A stretch of DNA of 64,000 nucleotides from Sulfuriroseicoccus oceanibius (GCF_010681825.2 NZ_CP066776.1:2356001-2420000), one strand, 5' to 3'; shown: positions 27,217 through 36,782, numbered from the stretch's first letter. The notes: generated by a model from the sequence alone, not told the origin. Numbers and translations are program-made.

Positions 27217-28727
27217 GCCTCCTCCTGTTCTTCGTTGTTCTCACTTCCACCACTTGCGTCATCAAACTGGGGCCGCCGGTCAACCACCCGCTCCTCTTTC
27301 AACGCAACCCCTACGCCAAGCCGCTCGCTCAGCTCATCCATTGTCACAAAGCGCACCTCGTTCGGATGAATCTCGGTATCCTTGTCAAAGCGATCATAGA
27401 CAGCCCGCTCAACAGCCGCCGATTCCTTGCCACCAGCAGTCACGCAATACACAACAATCTCATCCGTCTCCAACGGATCATCGCGATGTTTGCGTAACTC
27501 GATCTGCCACGAAGCCAGGCCACTGACATCGTCAAGCAGCACCTCCAGCGCATCGAAGTCTACCAGCGTGCCTTTCACCTTCCCGATTTGCAGGCGTTTG
27601 CGGTTGGATACACGCGAAATTGAGCCCATCAAGCGAGGGCAATTGCGTCCGCAATGCGGGCACATCGTGTACTCAATCCCGCCACTGATCAGATCGCCGG
27701 TACGATAGCGCACCACCACACTGCCGCGCGCTTGAAGCGGCGTGACCACGATCTCTCCGGGATGTCCTTCCGGCACCGGTACTCCTGACTCCGGATCCAC
27801 CACCTCAACCAGAACCAAATCCGGTGACAAATGATATCCGGTACCCTCGCTCCCGGGCGCAGCCGGGCACTCGGGCCAAGCCATCTTCGCCTCGGTCATC
27901 CCGTAGGTTCCCATGATCCGTACGTCTTCAGCACCCATCGCCTCAAGCATTTCATGCAGCTTGCGGCGCATCCCCAGCGGCACCTTTTCTCCACCTAACA
28001 CCACCCGCTTAATGTTGGACCAGCGCAGCCCGTTCTCAGACGCCTGGTGCAACAGATGATAAAAGAACGTCGGCATCGAGATCACCGCGTCCGGGTTCAC
28101 CCGGTCCACCATCTGCAGGTTCTTATCCAATCCGATCGCTTTGCCCCCACCTGTCGATAACATGAACGTGCGAAACCCGGTGCCGGCATAGTGCGCCTGC
28201 CAAAACGCCAAATGGGGAGCATAAGGAAACAAATTTACGTGGCGGAACTCCGGGCTCGACTCGCAGATCTCCATCATCCGCGTCCCCGTCACCGACAACA
28301 GATCCAAATCCCGTCCGCTGTAGACAAATGGAACCGGCGCTCCCGAGCGGCCCGTGGTCGAAGTCATCATCACCGGACGGAACTCATGTTCCAGATGCGC
28401 CTTCGCATTGCGAGGTCCCCGCACCAAGCCACGCGCGATGGTCATGGGACGACGCGCCAGCTCGGCTGGCTCGGGTTGAAGTACAATGTCCCGTGGGTTT
28501 TCCAAATCACGCTTGCGGGTAAATGGCAGGCGTTGGAGATCCGCAAAACTCTTCAAGTTGTTGATCGTTCTCGCCGTGATCCGCTCGCGGTAATACGGGG
28601 AAAATGGCACCACCGCCTCGCGCAGATGTTTGCGTAACATCGCCATCTGGCGCTCTTCCAGCCCGATCCCGCCTAGGTTCGCCCAATCGCGGAACAACCG
28701 CAGCCCATTACCAAAAATCCGACTCAT
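27213..28727 (-). CDS. PaaK-like AMP-forming acyl-CoA ligase
   Basis: A 504-residue adenylate-forming enzyme of the phenylacetate-CoA-ligase group. Signs are a P-loop-like TSTTGRSGAPVPF (about 123-135), GTYGMTEAKMAWPE (A5 motif), RYRTGDLISGG (A7 motif), and the cysteine set CPHCGRNCPR, which may bind zinc as in other PaaK-like proteins. In this operon it presumably activates a fatty or aryl-alkyl acid for beta-oxidation; substrate choice is inferred from neighbours only. It overlaps the patatin gene by 4 bp (28724-28727) and the thiolase gene by 4 bp. Confidence 0.85.
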   Translation of the reverse strand: MSRIFGNGLRLFRDWANLGGIGLEERQMAMLRKHLREAVVPFSPYYRERITARTINNLKSFADLQRLPFTRKRDLENPRDIVLQPEPAELARRPMTIARGLVRGPRNAKAHLEHEFRPVMMTSTTGRSGAPVPFVYSGRDLDLLSVTGTRMMEICESSPEFRHVNLFPYAPHLAFWQAHYAGTGFRTFMLSTGGGKAIGLDKNLQMVDRVNPDAVISMPTFFYHLLHQASENGLRWSNIKRVVLGGEKVPLGMRRKLHEMLEAMGAEDVRIMGTYGMTEAKMAWPECPAAPGSEGTGYHLSPDLVLVEVVDPESGVPVPEGHPGEIVVTPLQARGSVVVRYRTGDLISGGIEYTMCPHCGRNCPRLMGSISRVSNRKRLQIGKVKGTLVDFDALEVLLDDVSGLASWQIELRKHRDDPLETDEIVVYCVTAGGKESAAVERAVYDRFDKDTEIHPNEVRFVTMDELSERLGVGVALKEERVVDRRPQFDDASGGSENNEEQEEA

Positions 28728-29731
28728 AATTCGTCCCTCTCATCGTCTTGTTTCCGAGCCGTAGCGGCAGGCTGCCACTCGGCGATCACGCGCTTTACTT
28801 CATCGATTTTGGCCTCCGCGATAGCGCGTCCATGTTCGATGTAATGCTGGTGGTTGTGGTAGTCGTGCCAATGGTTACCGGTCTCCTTCAGATGCATGCA
28901 GACATCCGCCTTTCGCGATGCCTTGTCCGCCAAGCGGATCTGCAACGCCAGCACCGAACGCGACAAGGTGTCCCCAATGTTACCGGGAGCCGCCAGGTTG
29001 GCCCACTGCCCCAGCCAACGTCCCAATTGCTCGATCCGCGACTGCTTCGCATCTGGATCACGGTCGACCATTGCCGAGGCACCCAGATCACCCACCGTTG
29101 GGATTGTGTTCACAGCCAACACGATGTCACACCCCTCGGTATGGCGCAGAATCGATACCGGCAGCGGATCCACCACCGCACCATCCACATAACGCACACC
29201 TCCATACTCGTATGGGCACATGACTCCCGGGATGGAACAACTCGCCCGCACCGCTTGCAACACCGGCCCCTGGGAAAAGACAACCCGCTCCAAGGTCTCT
29301 AGGTTCGCCGCCACCACGTACAAGGGCAGCCGCAGATCCTCAAAATGCAATGACTTCAACTCGCGCCTGAAAACATCCTCCACCTTCTGCCCCTTGAGCA
29401 GCCCCTTCACCGGAGGCAACTCCACATCCAACACCCCAAGCACTACGTCAATGGTCTTGATCCGGCGCGCCATCAACTCCATTTGCTCACTCCGATACCC
29501 TGCTGCAAACAAGGCTCCGATATAAGCCCCCATACTCGTTCCCGCCACCGCATCGATCTTCACCCCCGCCTGCTCAAGCACCGCTATCACGCCCACGTCG
29601 GCTAACCCACGCGCGCAGCCGGAAGACAAAGCCAACCCGACCTTGGGCCGGGTGCCCTCGCCACGCCCGCCACCGGATTCCCCTCCGGTACCTTCGCGCC
29701 GCATCAACCAACTGGATCCATTCGCTTGCAT
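28724..29731 (-). CDS. Patatin-like phospholipase
   Basis: A 335-residue lipid acyl hydrolase, first gene of the five-gene lipid operon. The patatin fold shows the oxyanion loop LALSSGCARGLADVGVI (residues 33-49; usually GGGxRG, here SSGCARG), nucleophile Ser66 in GTSMG and catalytic Asp183 in VDGAVVDPL. There is no signal peptide or outer-membrane barrel, so it probably acts inside the cell, releasing acyl chains from membrane lipids or storage material. The start is uncertain: ATG 29731 (MQANGSSW) or ATG 29704 (MRREGTGG); the frame also runs on to a GTG at 29767. The preceding 286 bp (29732-30017) hold no gene I can support. Confidence 0.88.
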   Translation of the reverse strand: MQANGSSWLMRREGTGGESGGGRGEGTRPKVGLALSSGCARGLADVGVIAVLEQAGVKIDAVAGTSMGAYIGALFAAGYRSEQMELMARRIKTIDVVLGVLDVELPPVKGLLKGQKVEDVFRRELKSLHFEDLRLPLYVVAANLETLERVVFSQGPVLQAVRASCSIPGVMCPYEYGGVRYVDGAVVDPLPVSILRHTEGCDIVLAVNTIPTVGDLGASAMVDRDPDAKQSRIEQLGRWLGQWANLAAPGNIGDTLSRSVLALQIRLADKASRKADVCMHLKETGNHWHDYHNHQHYIEHGRAIAEAKIDEVKRVIAEWQPAATARKQDDERDEL

Positions 29732-30017
29732 CGTAATAGCTCGAATACCGGGCGGCCGGAATCTCACGCGCCAACCGCCTCATAACGCACCGCCGCCTCC
29801 AGAGACCACGGCACGTCATATCCAATACGCCACCACGTCCAATCCAAGACGCACACCACACTAACACGAATGGGTTCAGCCCTCGCACCGGGACCATTTC
29901 CCACGCCCCGGCAATGCGTGGCTGCGCCGCGGGAGTCCTGCCTATCCGCTCCATTCTCCCGGCATCGTCGATGCGAGCCGCCGCATGACTCCGCCGCCCA
30001 CCGGCGCTCAGTAGAGA

Positions 30018-30677
30018 TTACTCTTCGCCGTCGACCATCAAGGTCTGCACTTCAAGCCGCCGTTGCTCAAACAAATCGGCGTCTTTGGTATTTTCCACAG
30101 GCTGCAATGGCCCGATCACCACCTCGACTTTGCTGAACGGCTTGGGGATACGGAACGCATCCCAAGTCTTGAGTTCCCAGCAATTGTCGTAACGCACGCG
30201 GAAAGGTAAAAGCGGCGCACCTGTCATCGCCGCCACCTGCACCGCACCCGGATTCAGTCGGTATTTCGGCCCACGCGGACCATCCGGCGTGACGCACAAA
30301 TCGCACCCACTACGCACCAACTTCACCATCTCACGGAGCGCTGCAGCGCCGCGCTTGTTACTCGACCCACGGATTGCTCCGACACCGAACTTCCCAATCA
30401 CTTGGGCCAGCACTTCACCATCGCCGCTCGGACTGGTAAGAACCGAGCCTTGCCGCGAACGCAGGTGCTTTTTGTAAACCACCGGCATCACCAGCAAGCG
30501 ATTGTGCCAGAAAAGCCAGATCATAGGTCCGTGCTCGCCACCCGCCACATTGTCGGGATCCTCTACCCGGATCCTCAACGTGCTGCCGAGCAATTTGATC
30601 ATGCCGGCAATCAGCGCAGGCATGGCCTTGGCGGCGACCGCGCGGCGCGCTCTTCGGATGGATTTCTTCAAACTCAC
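30018..30677 (-). CDS. DUF374 lysophospholipid/lipid A acyltransferase-like protein
   Basis: A 219-residue membrane-associated acyltransferase relative. Motifs of the DUF374 group are all present: LFWHNRLLVMPVVYKK (catalytic His-x-Asn variant), TSPSGDGEVLAQVI, AIRGSSNKRGAAALREM and CVTPDGPRGPKYRLNPG. Members are thought to acylate lipid A precursors or lysophospholipids. An N-terminal basic segment precedes a hydrophobic stretch (18-35). It follows the ankyrin lipoprotein gene by 26 bp on the same strand, so they are probably cotranscribed. Confidence 0.83.
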   Translation of the reverse strand: MSLKKSIRRARRAVAAKAMPALIAGMIKLLGSTLRIRVEDPDNVAGGEHGPMIWLFWHNRLLVMPVVYKKHLRSRQGSVLTSPSGDGEVLAQVIGKFGVGAIRGSSNKRGAAALREMVKLVRSGCDLCVTPDGPRGPKYRLNPGAVQVAAMTGAPLLPFRVRYDNCWELKTWDAFRIPKPFSKVEVVIGPLQPVENTKDADLFEQRRLEVQTLMVDGEE

Positions 30678-30703
30678 GGGATGAAAGGAATGGATCGGCT
30701 GGC

Positions 30704-32284
30704 CTATCGTTTTTCGCGCTCGAGTACGACCACATCAGTCGTCCGAGCATCCTCGACCAACACCCGGTTCGGCTCAATGTCAATCACGCGGTAGCGCTTA
30801 GGCTCATCTGGGGTCGAGCCAAAGGTATCGCCACGCATCACCTTGAACAATGCCCCGCCCGTGCGCTCGAGGACCGCGTAAGGTTCACCGGCCGTCCCCT
30901 CCTCCCCGGCGGTGAGGTGATAGCGCTCACCTGTTTCGATGTTCTCAAAAGTCACCACTGAGGCATCGACCATCCCGCCCCCTTGGCTTGCTTCGCGTTG
31001 CACATACTTGCGCTTCACTCCGTAAACCAACAACGGCAGCCTGTCGATACAGTCTCCCTGGGCCGCCACCACCTCCCGCTGGTCGCCGTATAGCAGACGC
31101 ACTGCCACCGCCCCATCCCGCGTCACGCCCGTGACCATCACCGGCATTGGCTTTTCCCGGTATTCTATCATCTGCAATGCCTCACCCAGCGCAGCATCCT
31201 CACTACTCTCCGTAACCTCGGCCACCGCCGACAGCTCACCGCTTCCCTCGGAAGTCACGACCACGCTCGAACTGCCGCCGATCACCGCACCGTCGAGCCG
31301 CTCGCCAATGCGCACGCGGTCGTGAAGCTCTGGCGTCTCTTCATAAGGCAAACGACCATCCGGTCCCACGGTCACCACTTCCCGGTGATCAACCAATGTT
31401 CCGGCCACCTCGAACCCCACGCCCTCCGGCATTCCATTCAACAATTCAGCCAGTGTCGCCAAATCCGCTACCCGCCTTGCAGCCACCTCTTGCTCGACGG
31501 CGTCCCTATGCACGTCCACCGCATAAGCTCCTGCGGTACGCCCAGTCTCAAGCTCCACTGCATAACGGTTGGCTCCATTGTCCATCAACAAACGGGCCAT
31601 CTCCAAGTGCCCACGCCGTGCCGCATGCATCAAGGCGGTGCGCCCACGAGCATCGCGCGCGAGCACTGATGCCCCCCGTGCCAACAACAAATCTGCGGTC
31701 TTAACGTCGCCCAACACAGCAGAAAACAACAAAGCGTCATCCAGCATGTCGCGACTGGCCCGACGCGACAGCAGCTCGACCACCTCGCCATGTCCAGCAA
31801 CCGTTGCCAATCCCAGCGCGTGGTACCCCTCCTCATCCCGTTCGTTCGGGTCACACACATCACGGGCAAGCAACACCTGCACCACATCATCCTCACCAAT
31901 GGCGGCAGCCATCATCAACAGATTGCGCCCTCCATTGTCGACCAGCGACGCCCCGTCCGCCCCATGATCGATGAGAAAGGTCACCGCTCCGGCATTTCCG
32001 GCCAAGGCCGCGCTAAGCAGCGCTGTGTTCCCCTCCACATTCGTGACGTCCACCGCCATGCCAGCGTCCAAGAATGTCTGCAACGCAGCCACATCCCCAG
32101 CGGCTGCCGCACGGTGATACTCTCCCACGGAAAACGCGTAACCACGCGAAGTCAGATCGCCGATCCTCGAGTTCTCACGGTCGCCACAGCCCACAACCAT
32201 CAGGCAACAACACGCGACAACCACAACTCGCCACCACGAAAAATCTAGAAAATAGGAGGTGGAAAATCGGTCGTCTCGGGGCAT
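30704..32284 (-). CDS. Ankyrin-repeat lipoprotein
   Basis: A 526-residue protein. The signal sequence ends in CCLMVVGCGD, a lipobox with several preceding cysteines, so the mature protein is probably anchored to a membrane facing the periplasm. About six ankyrin repeats fill residues 45-265 (for example GNTALLSAALAGNAGAVTFL and GRTALMHAARRGHLEMARLL). The second half (about 265-526) has no domain I know and appears beta-rich, with several similar stretches around GTLVDHREVVTVGPDGRLP and GERYHLTAGEEGTAGEPY. The ATG at 32284 has AGGGG about 10 nt upstream; a TTG at 32305 is less likely. It is the first gene of a pair with the DUF374 acyltransferase. Confidence 0.82.
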   Translation of the reverse strand: MPRDDRFSTSYFLDFSWWRVVVVACCCLMVVGCGDRENSRIGDLTSRGYAFSVGEYHRAAAAGDVAALQTFLDAGMAVDVTNVEGNTALLSAALAGNAGAVTFLIDHGADGASLVDNGGRNLLMMAAAIGEDDVVQVLLARDVCDPNERDEEGYHALGLATVAGHGEVVELLSRRASRDMLDDALLFSAVLGDVKTADLLLARGASVLARDARGRTALMHAARRGHLEMARLLMDNGANRYAVELETGRTAGAYAVDVHRDAVEQEVAARRVADLATLAELLNGMPEGVGFEVAGTLVDHREVVTVGPDGRLPYEETPELHDRVRIGERLDGAVIGGSSSVVVTSEGSGELSAVAEVTESSEDAALGEALQMIEYREKPMPVMVTGVTRDGAVAVRLLYGDQREVVAAQGDCIDRLPLLVYGVKRKYVQREASQGGGMVDASVVTFENIETGERYHLTAGEEGTAGEPYAVLERTGGALFKVMRGDTFGSTPDEPKRYRVIDIEPNRVLVEDARTTDVVVLEREKR

Positions 32285-32499
32285 CGCCAAAACCCCTACC
32301 ACCAATCACACCAAGAACGCAACGCCAACCCACAGCGAATCATGCCAATTGAGCCAATCTCAGGCCTCACCACCGCCCCGAATCCCACACCCCGCACAGA
32401 GCCACGCCGCCGTGACAGATCCCGCACATTCCCGCTCGTCCGTTGCATCCCGCCCCAATCAACAGTACCCGTAGCCCACTCCCACCCCACGGACCCATC

Positions 32500-33138
32500 A
32501 TGACTGACCTCGACCACCTGATCGACCACGACCTCATCGACGCTGTGATTTTCGACTGCGATGGCACATTGGTCGATACCATGCGTGCCCATTTCGCCGC
32601 TTGGAACCACGCCCTCGCCGTCAACGGCGCCGAGTTTTCCATCGATTGGGAAACCTTCCGCCAATGGGGAGGCATCGCCGCCACCCAAGTCGTGCGCATG
32701 TTGAATGATCAACACGGCGTGATGCTCGATGCCGAATACGTCCGCGTGGCCAAGCAGTCCCACCTGGAGCACGCCCTCGTCAACACAGAGGAAATCGAAG
32801 TCATCGCCACGTTCGCTCGCAAGCTCTTCGGCAACACCCCCATCGCCGTCGCTTCCGGTGGGCATCCAGCCAACGTCAGCGCGTCACTCACCGCAGCCGG
32901 CCTGCGCCCGCTTTTCCCCGATGAACTAATCATCACTCCATTTGATGTCGAACACGGCAAGCCGGCTCCGGACATGTTCCTGCTCGCTGCCGAGCGTCTG
33001 GGCATTGCTCCGGAACGTTGCCTGGTAGTGGAAGACGGCCCTCCGGGAATCGAGGGCGCGAAAGCCGCTGGCATGCATTGGCTCTTCCTCGACGAGCACG
33101 GCACCCCGGTGGAAATGAGCGCCGGCCTCCACGCCTAG
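32500..33138 (+). CDS. HAD hydrolase, beta-phosphoglucomutase-like
   Basis: A 212-residue HAD protein. Motif I is VIFDCDGTLVDTM, motif II IAVASGGHPANVS, motif III VEHGKPAPDMFLLAAERL and motif IV LVVEDGPPGIEGAKAAGM. The helical cap (about 20-85) is of the phosphoglucomutase/phosphatase class, as in YqaB and YfbT. Sugar-phosphate phosphatase or mutase activity is likely; no specific substrate can be assigned. The frame is open from 32443, but the ATG at 32500 (MTDLDHLI) gives the normal start. It ends facing the symporter gene across a terminator. Confidence 0.85.
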   Translation: MTDLDHLIDHDLIDAVIFDCDGTLVDTMRAHFAAWNHALAVNGAEFSIDWETFRQWGGIAATQVVRMLNDQHGVMLDAEYVRVAKQSHLEHALVNTEEIEVIATFARKLFGNTPIAVASGGHPANVSASLTAAGLRPLFPDELIITPFDVEHGKPAPDMFLLAAERLGIAPERCLVVEDGPPGIEGAKAAGMHWLFLDEHGTPVEMSAGLHA

Positions 33139-33173
33139 CTCGACGGGACATTGATCCCCTTTCACCTCACCAC

Positions 33174-33211
33174 AAAAATGCGCCGGAAGGACTGACTCCT
33201 GCCGGCGCATT
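33174..33211 (-). terminator. Intrinsic terminator of the symporter gene
   Basis: A 10-bp perfect stem, AATGCGCCGG with CCGGCGCATT, and a 15-nt loop. On the minus strand it is followed by five T, so it ends leftward transcription from the symporter gene. On the plus strand no T-run follows. Confidence 0.82.
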
Positions 33212-33249
33212 GCTCACATCTGTGATGAATTCACTGTGATGCGCTCGAC

Positions 33250-34749
33250 CTAGCGCGTTGCCTCAGACGGGCATCGGTATTCGTTGGTGCTAGGTGCGAT
33301 GCGGCTCACTACCACGATCGCCAGCCAGGCGAGCACAAAGCCGGGAATGATCTCGTACACCCCCGGACCACCGAGGAACGAGTCTCCCCAGCCCAGGTTG
33401 ATCCAGGCAATCACAGTCACCGCTCCAGTGACCATCCCGGCCACAGCTCCAGCGCCAGACATCTTCTTCCAAGTCAGCGCCAGAATGATCATCGGACCAA
33501 AGGCCGCGCCAAACCCGGCCCATGCATTGGAAACCAGTCCGAGCACTTTCGAGTTCGGATCGCCTGCCATCAACGCGGCAACAATGCCCACCAGCAAAAC
33601 GCAGATGCGACCAATCAGCACCAGCTGTTTCTGGCTCGCATCTTTGTTCATAAACAGACGGTAGAAATCCTCGGTCAGCGACGAGGACGAAACTAACAAC
33701 TGACTCGAAATCGTCGACATGATCGCCGCCAACAACGCAGCGTAAAGGAAGCCTGTCACCAGCGGGTGGAACAAGAATTCCGCCAGCATGATGAAAATGG
33801 TCTCCGGATCCTCAATCGACATCCCATTGCGCTCGATGTAGGCACGACCGAAAACCCCAAGACCAACCGCTCCGAGCACTGACACCGCCATCCAGCTCAT
33901 GCCAATGTTGCGCGCTGTAGCCACCGCTTTGATGGAACGCACCGCCATGAATCGCACAATGATGTGTGGCTGGCCGAAATAGCCCAATCCCCAACAGACC
34001 GCCGAAAGAAATCCTACAAAAGTCAGCCCCTCGAACATCGAAAAGAAAGTAGGATCAATCTCACTCAAACGATCGGTCGCAGCTCCCACTCCCTCTCCTT
34101 TGCCTGTGGTCAAGATGACAATCGGCATAATAATCAATGCCAACATCATAATACAACCCTGAACAAAGTCGGTGAGACTCACTGCAAGAAACCCACCCAC
34201 CACTGTATAAGTTAAAACAATCGCCAGCGTAAACCACACACCAAATGCATAGTCACTCATAAAGCTCAAATTGATCAAATCCCCGAAGGCGCTGGAGAAC
34301 AATTTACCACCTGCAACCAAACCTGACGCGGTGTAAACAATGAAGAATACCACCACAATCACCGCCGAGGTCATCCGCAGCGCCATCGCCTTTGTCGGGA
34401 AGCGGTTCGCTAAAAACTCAGGAATCGTTAACGCGTTGTCATAGCGCTCGGTCTGTTCGCGCAACCGCGGCGCCACCAGAATCCAGTTCACCAGAGCGCC
34501 AATGAATAGACCAATACCAATCCAGGCCTCCACCATCCCCGTCGCGTACAGCGCACCGGGTAATCCCATCAACAGCCAACCAGACATATCCGAGGCCCCG
34601 GCTGAAAGGGCCGCCACCGCCGGATGCAATCTCCGGCCACCTAACATGTATTCCTCTGAGTTCGAAGTAGACTTCTTTGCCGCGTAAAAACCAATCGCGA
34701 CCATCAATCCAAAATATGCTATTAAACTAATCCAAATCCCTATATCCAT
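33250..34749 (-). CDS. putP: Sodium/proline-type symporter (PutP family)
   Basis: A 499-residue sodium:solute symporter with about 13 transmembrane helices. Features are SAGASDMSGWLLMGLPGALYATG (sodium-site helix, as in PutP), LGYFGQPHIIVRFMAVRS, and TISSQLLVSSSSLTEDFYR in the late-helix sodium site. These favour proline uptake, though PutP-like transporters may carry other amino acids. No putA gene is nearby, so proline may serve as an osmolyte. The upstream 201 bp (34750-34950) are AT-richer than the surroundings, with a run of nine T at 34852-34860, and hold no gene. Confidence 0.9.
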   Translation of the reverse strand: MDIGIWISLIAYFGLMVAIGFYAAKKSTSNSEEYMLGGRRLHPAVAALSAGASDMSGWLLMGLPGALYATGMVEAWIGIGLFIGALVNWILVAPRLREQTERYDNALTIPEFLANRFPTKAMALRMTSAVIVVVFFIVYTASGLVAGGKLFSSAFGDLINLSFMSDYAFGVWFTLAIVLTYTVVGGFLAVSLTDFVQGCIMMLALIIMPIVILTTGKGEGVGAATDRLSEIDPTFFSMFEGLTFVGFLSAVCWGLGYFGQPHIIVRFMAVRSIKAVATARNIGMSWMAVSVLGAVGLGVFGRAYIERNGMSIEDPETIFIMLAEFLFHPLVTGFLYAALLAAIMSTISSQLLVSSSSLTEDFYRLFMNKDASQKQLVLIGRICVLLVGIVAALMAGDPNSKVLGLVSNAWAGFGAAFGPMIILALTWKKMSGAGAVAGMVTGAVTVIAWINLGWGDSFLGGPGVYEIIPGFVLAWLAIVVVSRIAPSTNEYRCPSEATR

Positions 34750-34950
34750 GTGTGCTCTTTCTATGTTCTATGTGTTAATTATCGTCAATGAGAGGTGAGC
34801 GCCGGCACACTGACACGCGACCCATTGACAAATCAAGTGACAATTTGATCTTTTTTTTTCAGAACACAGAAGTCCACACACACAACAAAGCACACAATCG
34901 AAACCGCCAAACAACCTTAAAACAACAACACCAAACTAGAATACACAGAA

Positions 34951-35934
34951 TTAGCCTATCGGCATCAACACATCACCCGATTCAAATACAAGTCGCGCAT
35001 CTTCCCAAACCATCACTTGGTAATCACCTCCCTGCCCCAGGGCTTCCACCAAGGCATCAAAGTGCGCTCCCCCGCCCACCGCGAAAGCCGTGGCAAAAGC
35101 ATCGGCTACCGCAGCTCCCTCGCGGCTGACCACGGCCACCACGCGGTTCCCATCGACCATCCGTCCTGTTAATGGATGCAACCAGGGCGCCCCCGGACGT
35201 ACAGCCGACACCGCCATCCCGGCATCGGCAAACTCCACCAAACCGACCAGCCCGGGTTCGCCAGCGCCGTCCTCACCGCTCACGCCCAGCATCCACGGGC
35301 GCCCATCAGGATGCTCACCGATCGCCCGGTTTTCGCCCAACTGCAACAGCGCGGAGCGCACCCCATTACGCTGCATACTCTCAGCCACTCGGTCGGCAAG
35401 CAAACCTTGAACCAGCGCGTTGAAGCTCAGCTCGGTGTCCGGGTTGGTCACGCGCACGCTCCGCCCATCGGTTTCCACAAAACGCATATCCGCCGCACGC
35501 AAAAGCCCCGCCCGGAGGCTTCGATCGTCGCGTTGCTCCCACGCCTTGCGCAATGCCGGCTGGAACAACCCTCCCGTGCGCTCGACCAACTGCCGACTTT
35601 GCGCCAGAACACTCAAGAAGACCGGCGAGGCCGATTCCAATACCCTCGACTGATTGAGCCGACTCAGCTCGGATTGGTCGCTGTACAAACTAAAAGCCGC
35701 CTCCAACTGCTGGATCGTACGCTCTATGGTATTACCAACATCCGCAGCCCCGGAGCTGCCCGACCACTGGGCCTGCATCTCGATGCCAAACCCAATCCCG
35801 CTCCACTGCCCCCCATCGGAAGCTGCCGCCGCCCGCTCCCGCCTCCCGTGCCGGCAACCGACACCGCCCATCCCCGCAACCAACGCCAGTGCGCCCGTGC
35901 GCAGGAAGTGCCTTCGGTTCACAGCTTGAGTCAT
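34951..35934 (-). CDS. apbE: FAD:protein FMN transferase (ApbE)
   Basis: A 327-residue exported enzyme that attaches FMN from FAD to threonine in FMN-binding domains. The start has a twin-arginine-like sequence NRRHFLRTGALALVAG followed by GGVGC, a possible lipobox. The ApbE domain shows SLYSDQSELSRLN, GGLFQPALRKAWE, the pattern SALLQLGENRAIGEHPDGRPW (usual dGGn replaced by LGEN) and AAVADAFATAFAVGG. The frame extends upstream to 36015, but the ATG at 35934 overlaps the stop of the preceding gene as ATGA. Its likely target is the FMN-binding protein encoded at 36783-37325 in the same cluster. Confidence 0.88.
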   Translation of the reverse strand: MTQAVNRRHFLRTGALALVAGMGGVGCRHGRRERAAAASDGGQWSGIGFGIEMQAQWSGSSGAADVGNTIERTIQQLEAAFSLYSDQSELSRLNQSRVLESASPVFLSVLAQSRQLVERTGGLFQPALRKAWEQRDDRSLRAGLLRAADMRFVETDGRSVRVTNPDTELSFNALVQGLLADRVAESMQRNGVRSALLQLGENRAIGEHPDGRPWMLGVSGEDGAGEPGLVGLVEFADAGMAVSAVRPGAPWLHPLTGRMVDGNRVVAVVSREGAAVADAFATAFAVGGGAHFDALVEALGQGGDYQVMVWEDARLVFESGDVLMPIG

Positions 35935-36770
35935 GCCTTTTGCCCATGTGCTTTGGCGCGGCGCATCGTGCGCACCTGCAACACAAGCCCCGAGCCAATC
36001 AGGCACAGCGTACACAACGCCACAAAATCATAAAAGTACGCAGACCACGGACCTAGAAAATGTCCCGCATGCAAGTCGCGCACCAACCGGGCCACCGGGA
36101 TCCCACCGCCCGACCAGTTTCGGCGTAACTCATCCACTTGATCAGAGTTGCTCAACGCAGCCAACCCGACTTCGTTCGCGGGCTCGTCCATCGCGGTGAA
36201 CTCAATCCAATCCTCATCGATCACAGACCATCCCTCGGCCGTCGCAACTGCCAACCGCTCGTCCGCCACACCGGCAGCCATCAACGGCGTGCCCGGCAAA
36301 CTCAACTCATCCAGCCGCTCGACCACCTCGCCATCCAGGCCCACCCGCACGACCGCATCATCATAGACCAACGCAAAAGATCCACTCAATGGCACCGCTG
36401 TCACCAGATCGCCATCCCAGGGCATCGCCTGCGAATCCCAAAACACCACGCCATCCCAGACACTTAACCGATGGCCATTACCCGCAACCTCGCGCGGCTC
36501 ACCCGCCGGACTCATGCCATACATCGAAAGTACCCAGGAAGCACTGACCTTGCGCTCGTTGAGCCCCCAATCCTCACTGTGGTTCAACACCACGCCAGTC
36601 AGCAACACCCACACCAACGGCAAGGCCACAATCAGCCCGAAAAACCGGTGCCCCGGCCGAGCCTTGCGCTTTTTGCGCATCGCCGGCTTGCGCCTCACCA
36701 CATCACACACGGGCGAACACCCGGCTTGAAAGGAAATTTTTGGATCCTGTTCGTTGTTTGTTTCTGACAT
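35931..36770 (-). CDS. PepSY-associated-type two-helix membrane protein
   Basis: A 279-residue inner-membrane protein with one helix near residues 42-62 (FFGLIVALPLVWVLLTGVVL, then NHSEDWGLN) and a second near 245-265 (ALCTLCLIGSGLVLQV), with an extracytoplasmic domain between. The layout and the motif VRDLHAGHFLGPWSAYFYD resemble PepSY-associated membrane proteins, which carry histidines able to bind heme or act in transmembrane electron transfer. The middle domain has beta-propeller-like strands. In the cluster it sits between the FMN-binding protein (12 bp upstream) and ApbE (4-bp overlap), so it is a good candidate for passing electrons between membrane quinol and the flavinylated protein. 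Confidence 0.72.
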   Translation of the reverse strand: MSETNNEQDPKISFQAGCSPVCDVVRRKPAMRKKRKARPGHRFFGLIVALPLVWVLLTGVVLNHSEDWGLNERKVSASWVLSMYGMSPAGEPREVAGNGHRLSVWDGVVFWDSQAMPWDGDLVTAVPLSGSFALVYDDAVVRVGLDGEVVERLDELSLPGTPLMAAGVADERLAVATAEGWSVIDEDWIEFTAMDEPANEVGLAALSNSDQVDELRRNWSGGGIPVARLVRDLHAGHFLGPWSAYFYDFVALCTLCLIGSGLVLQVRTMRRAKAHGQKA

Positions 36771-36782
36771 TCCGGCTCGGCT

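Noticed and set aside
34750-34950. Possible small RNA or promoter in the AT-rich spacer upstream of the symporter gene
   Set aside because: TTGACG and TTGTCA-like strings exist but no good -10 box at proper distance; not enough support.
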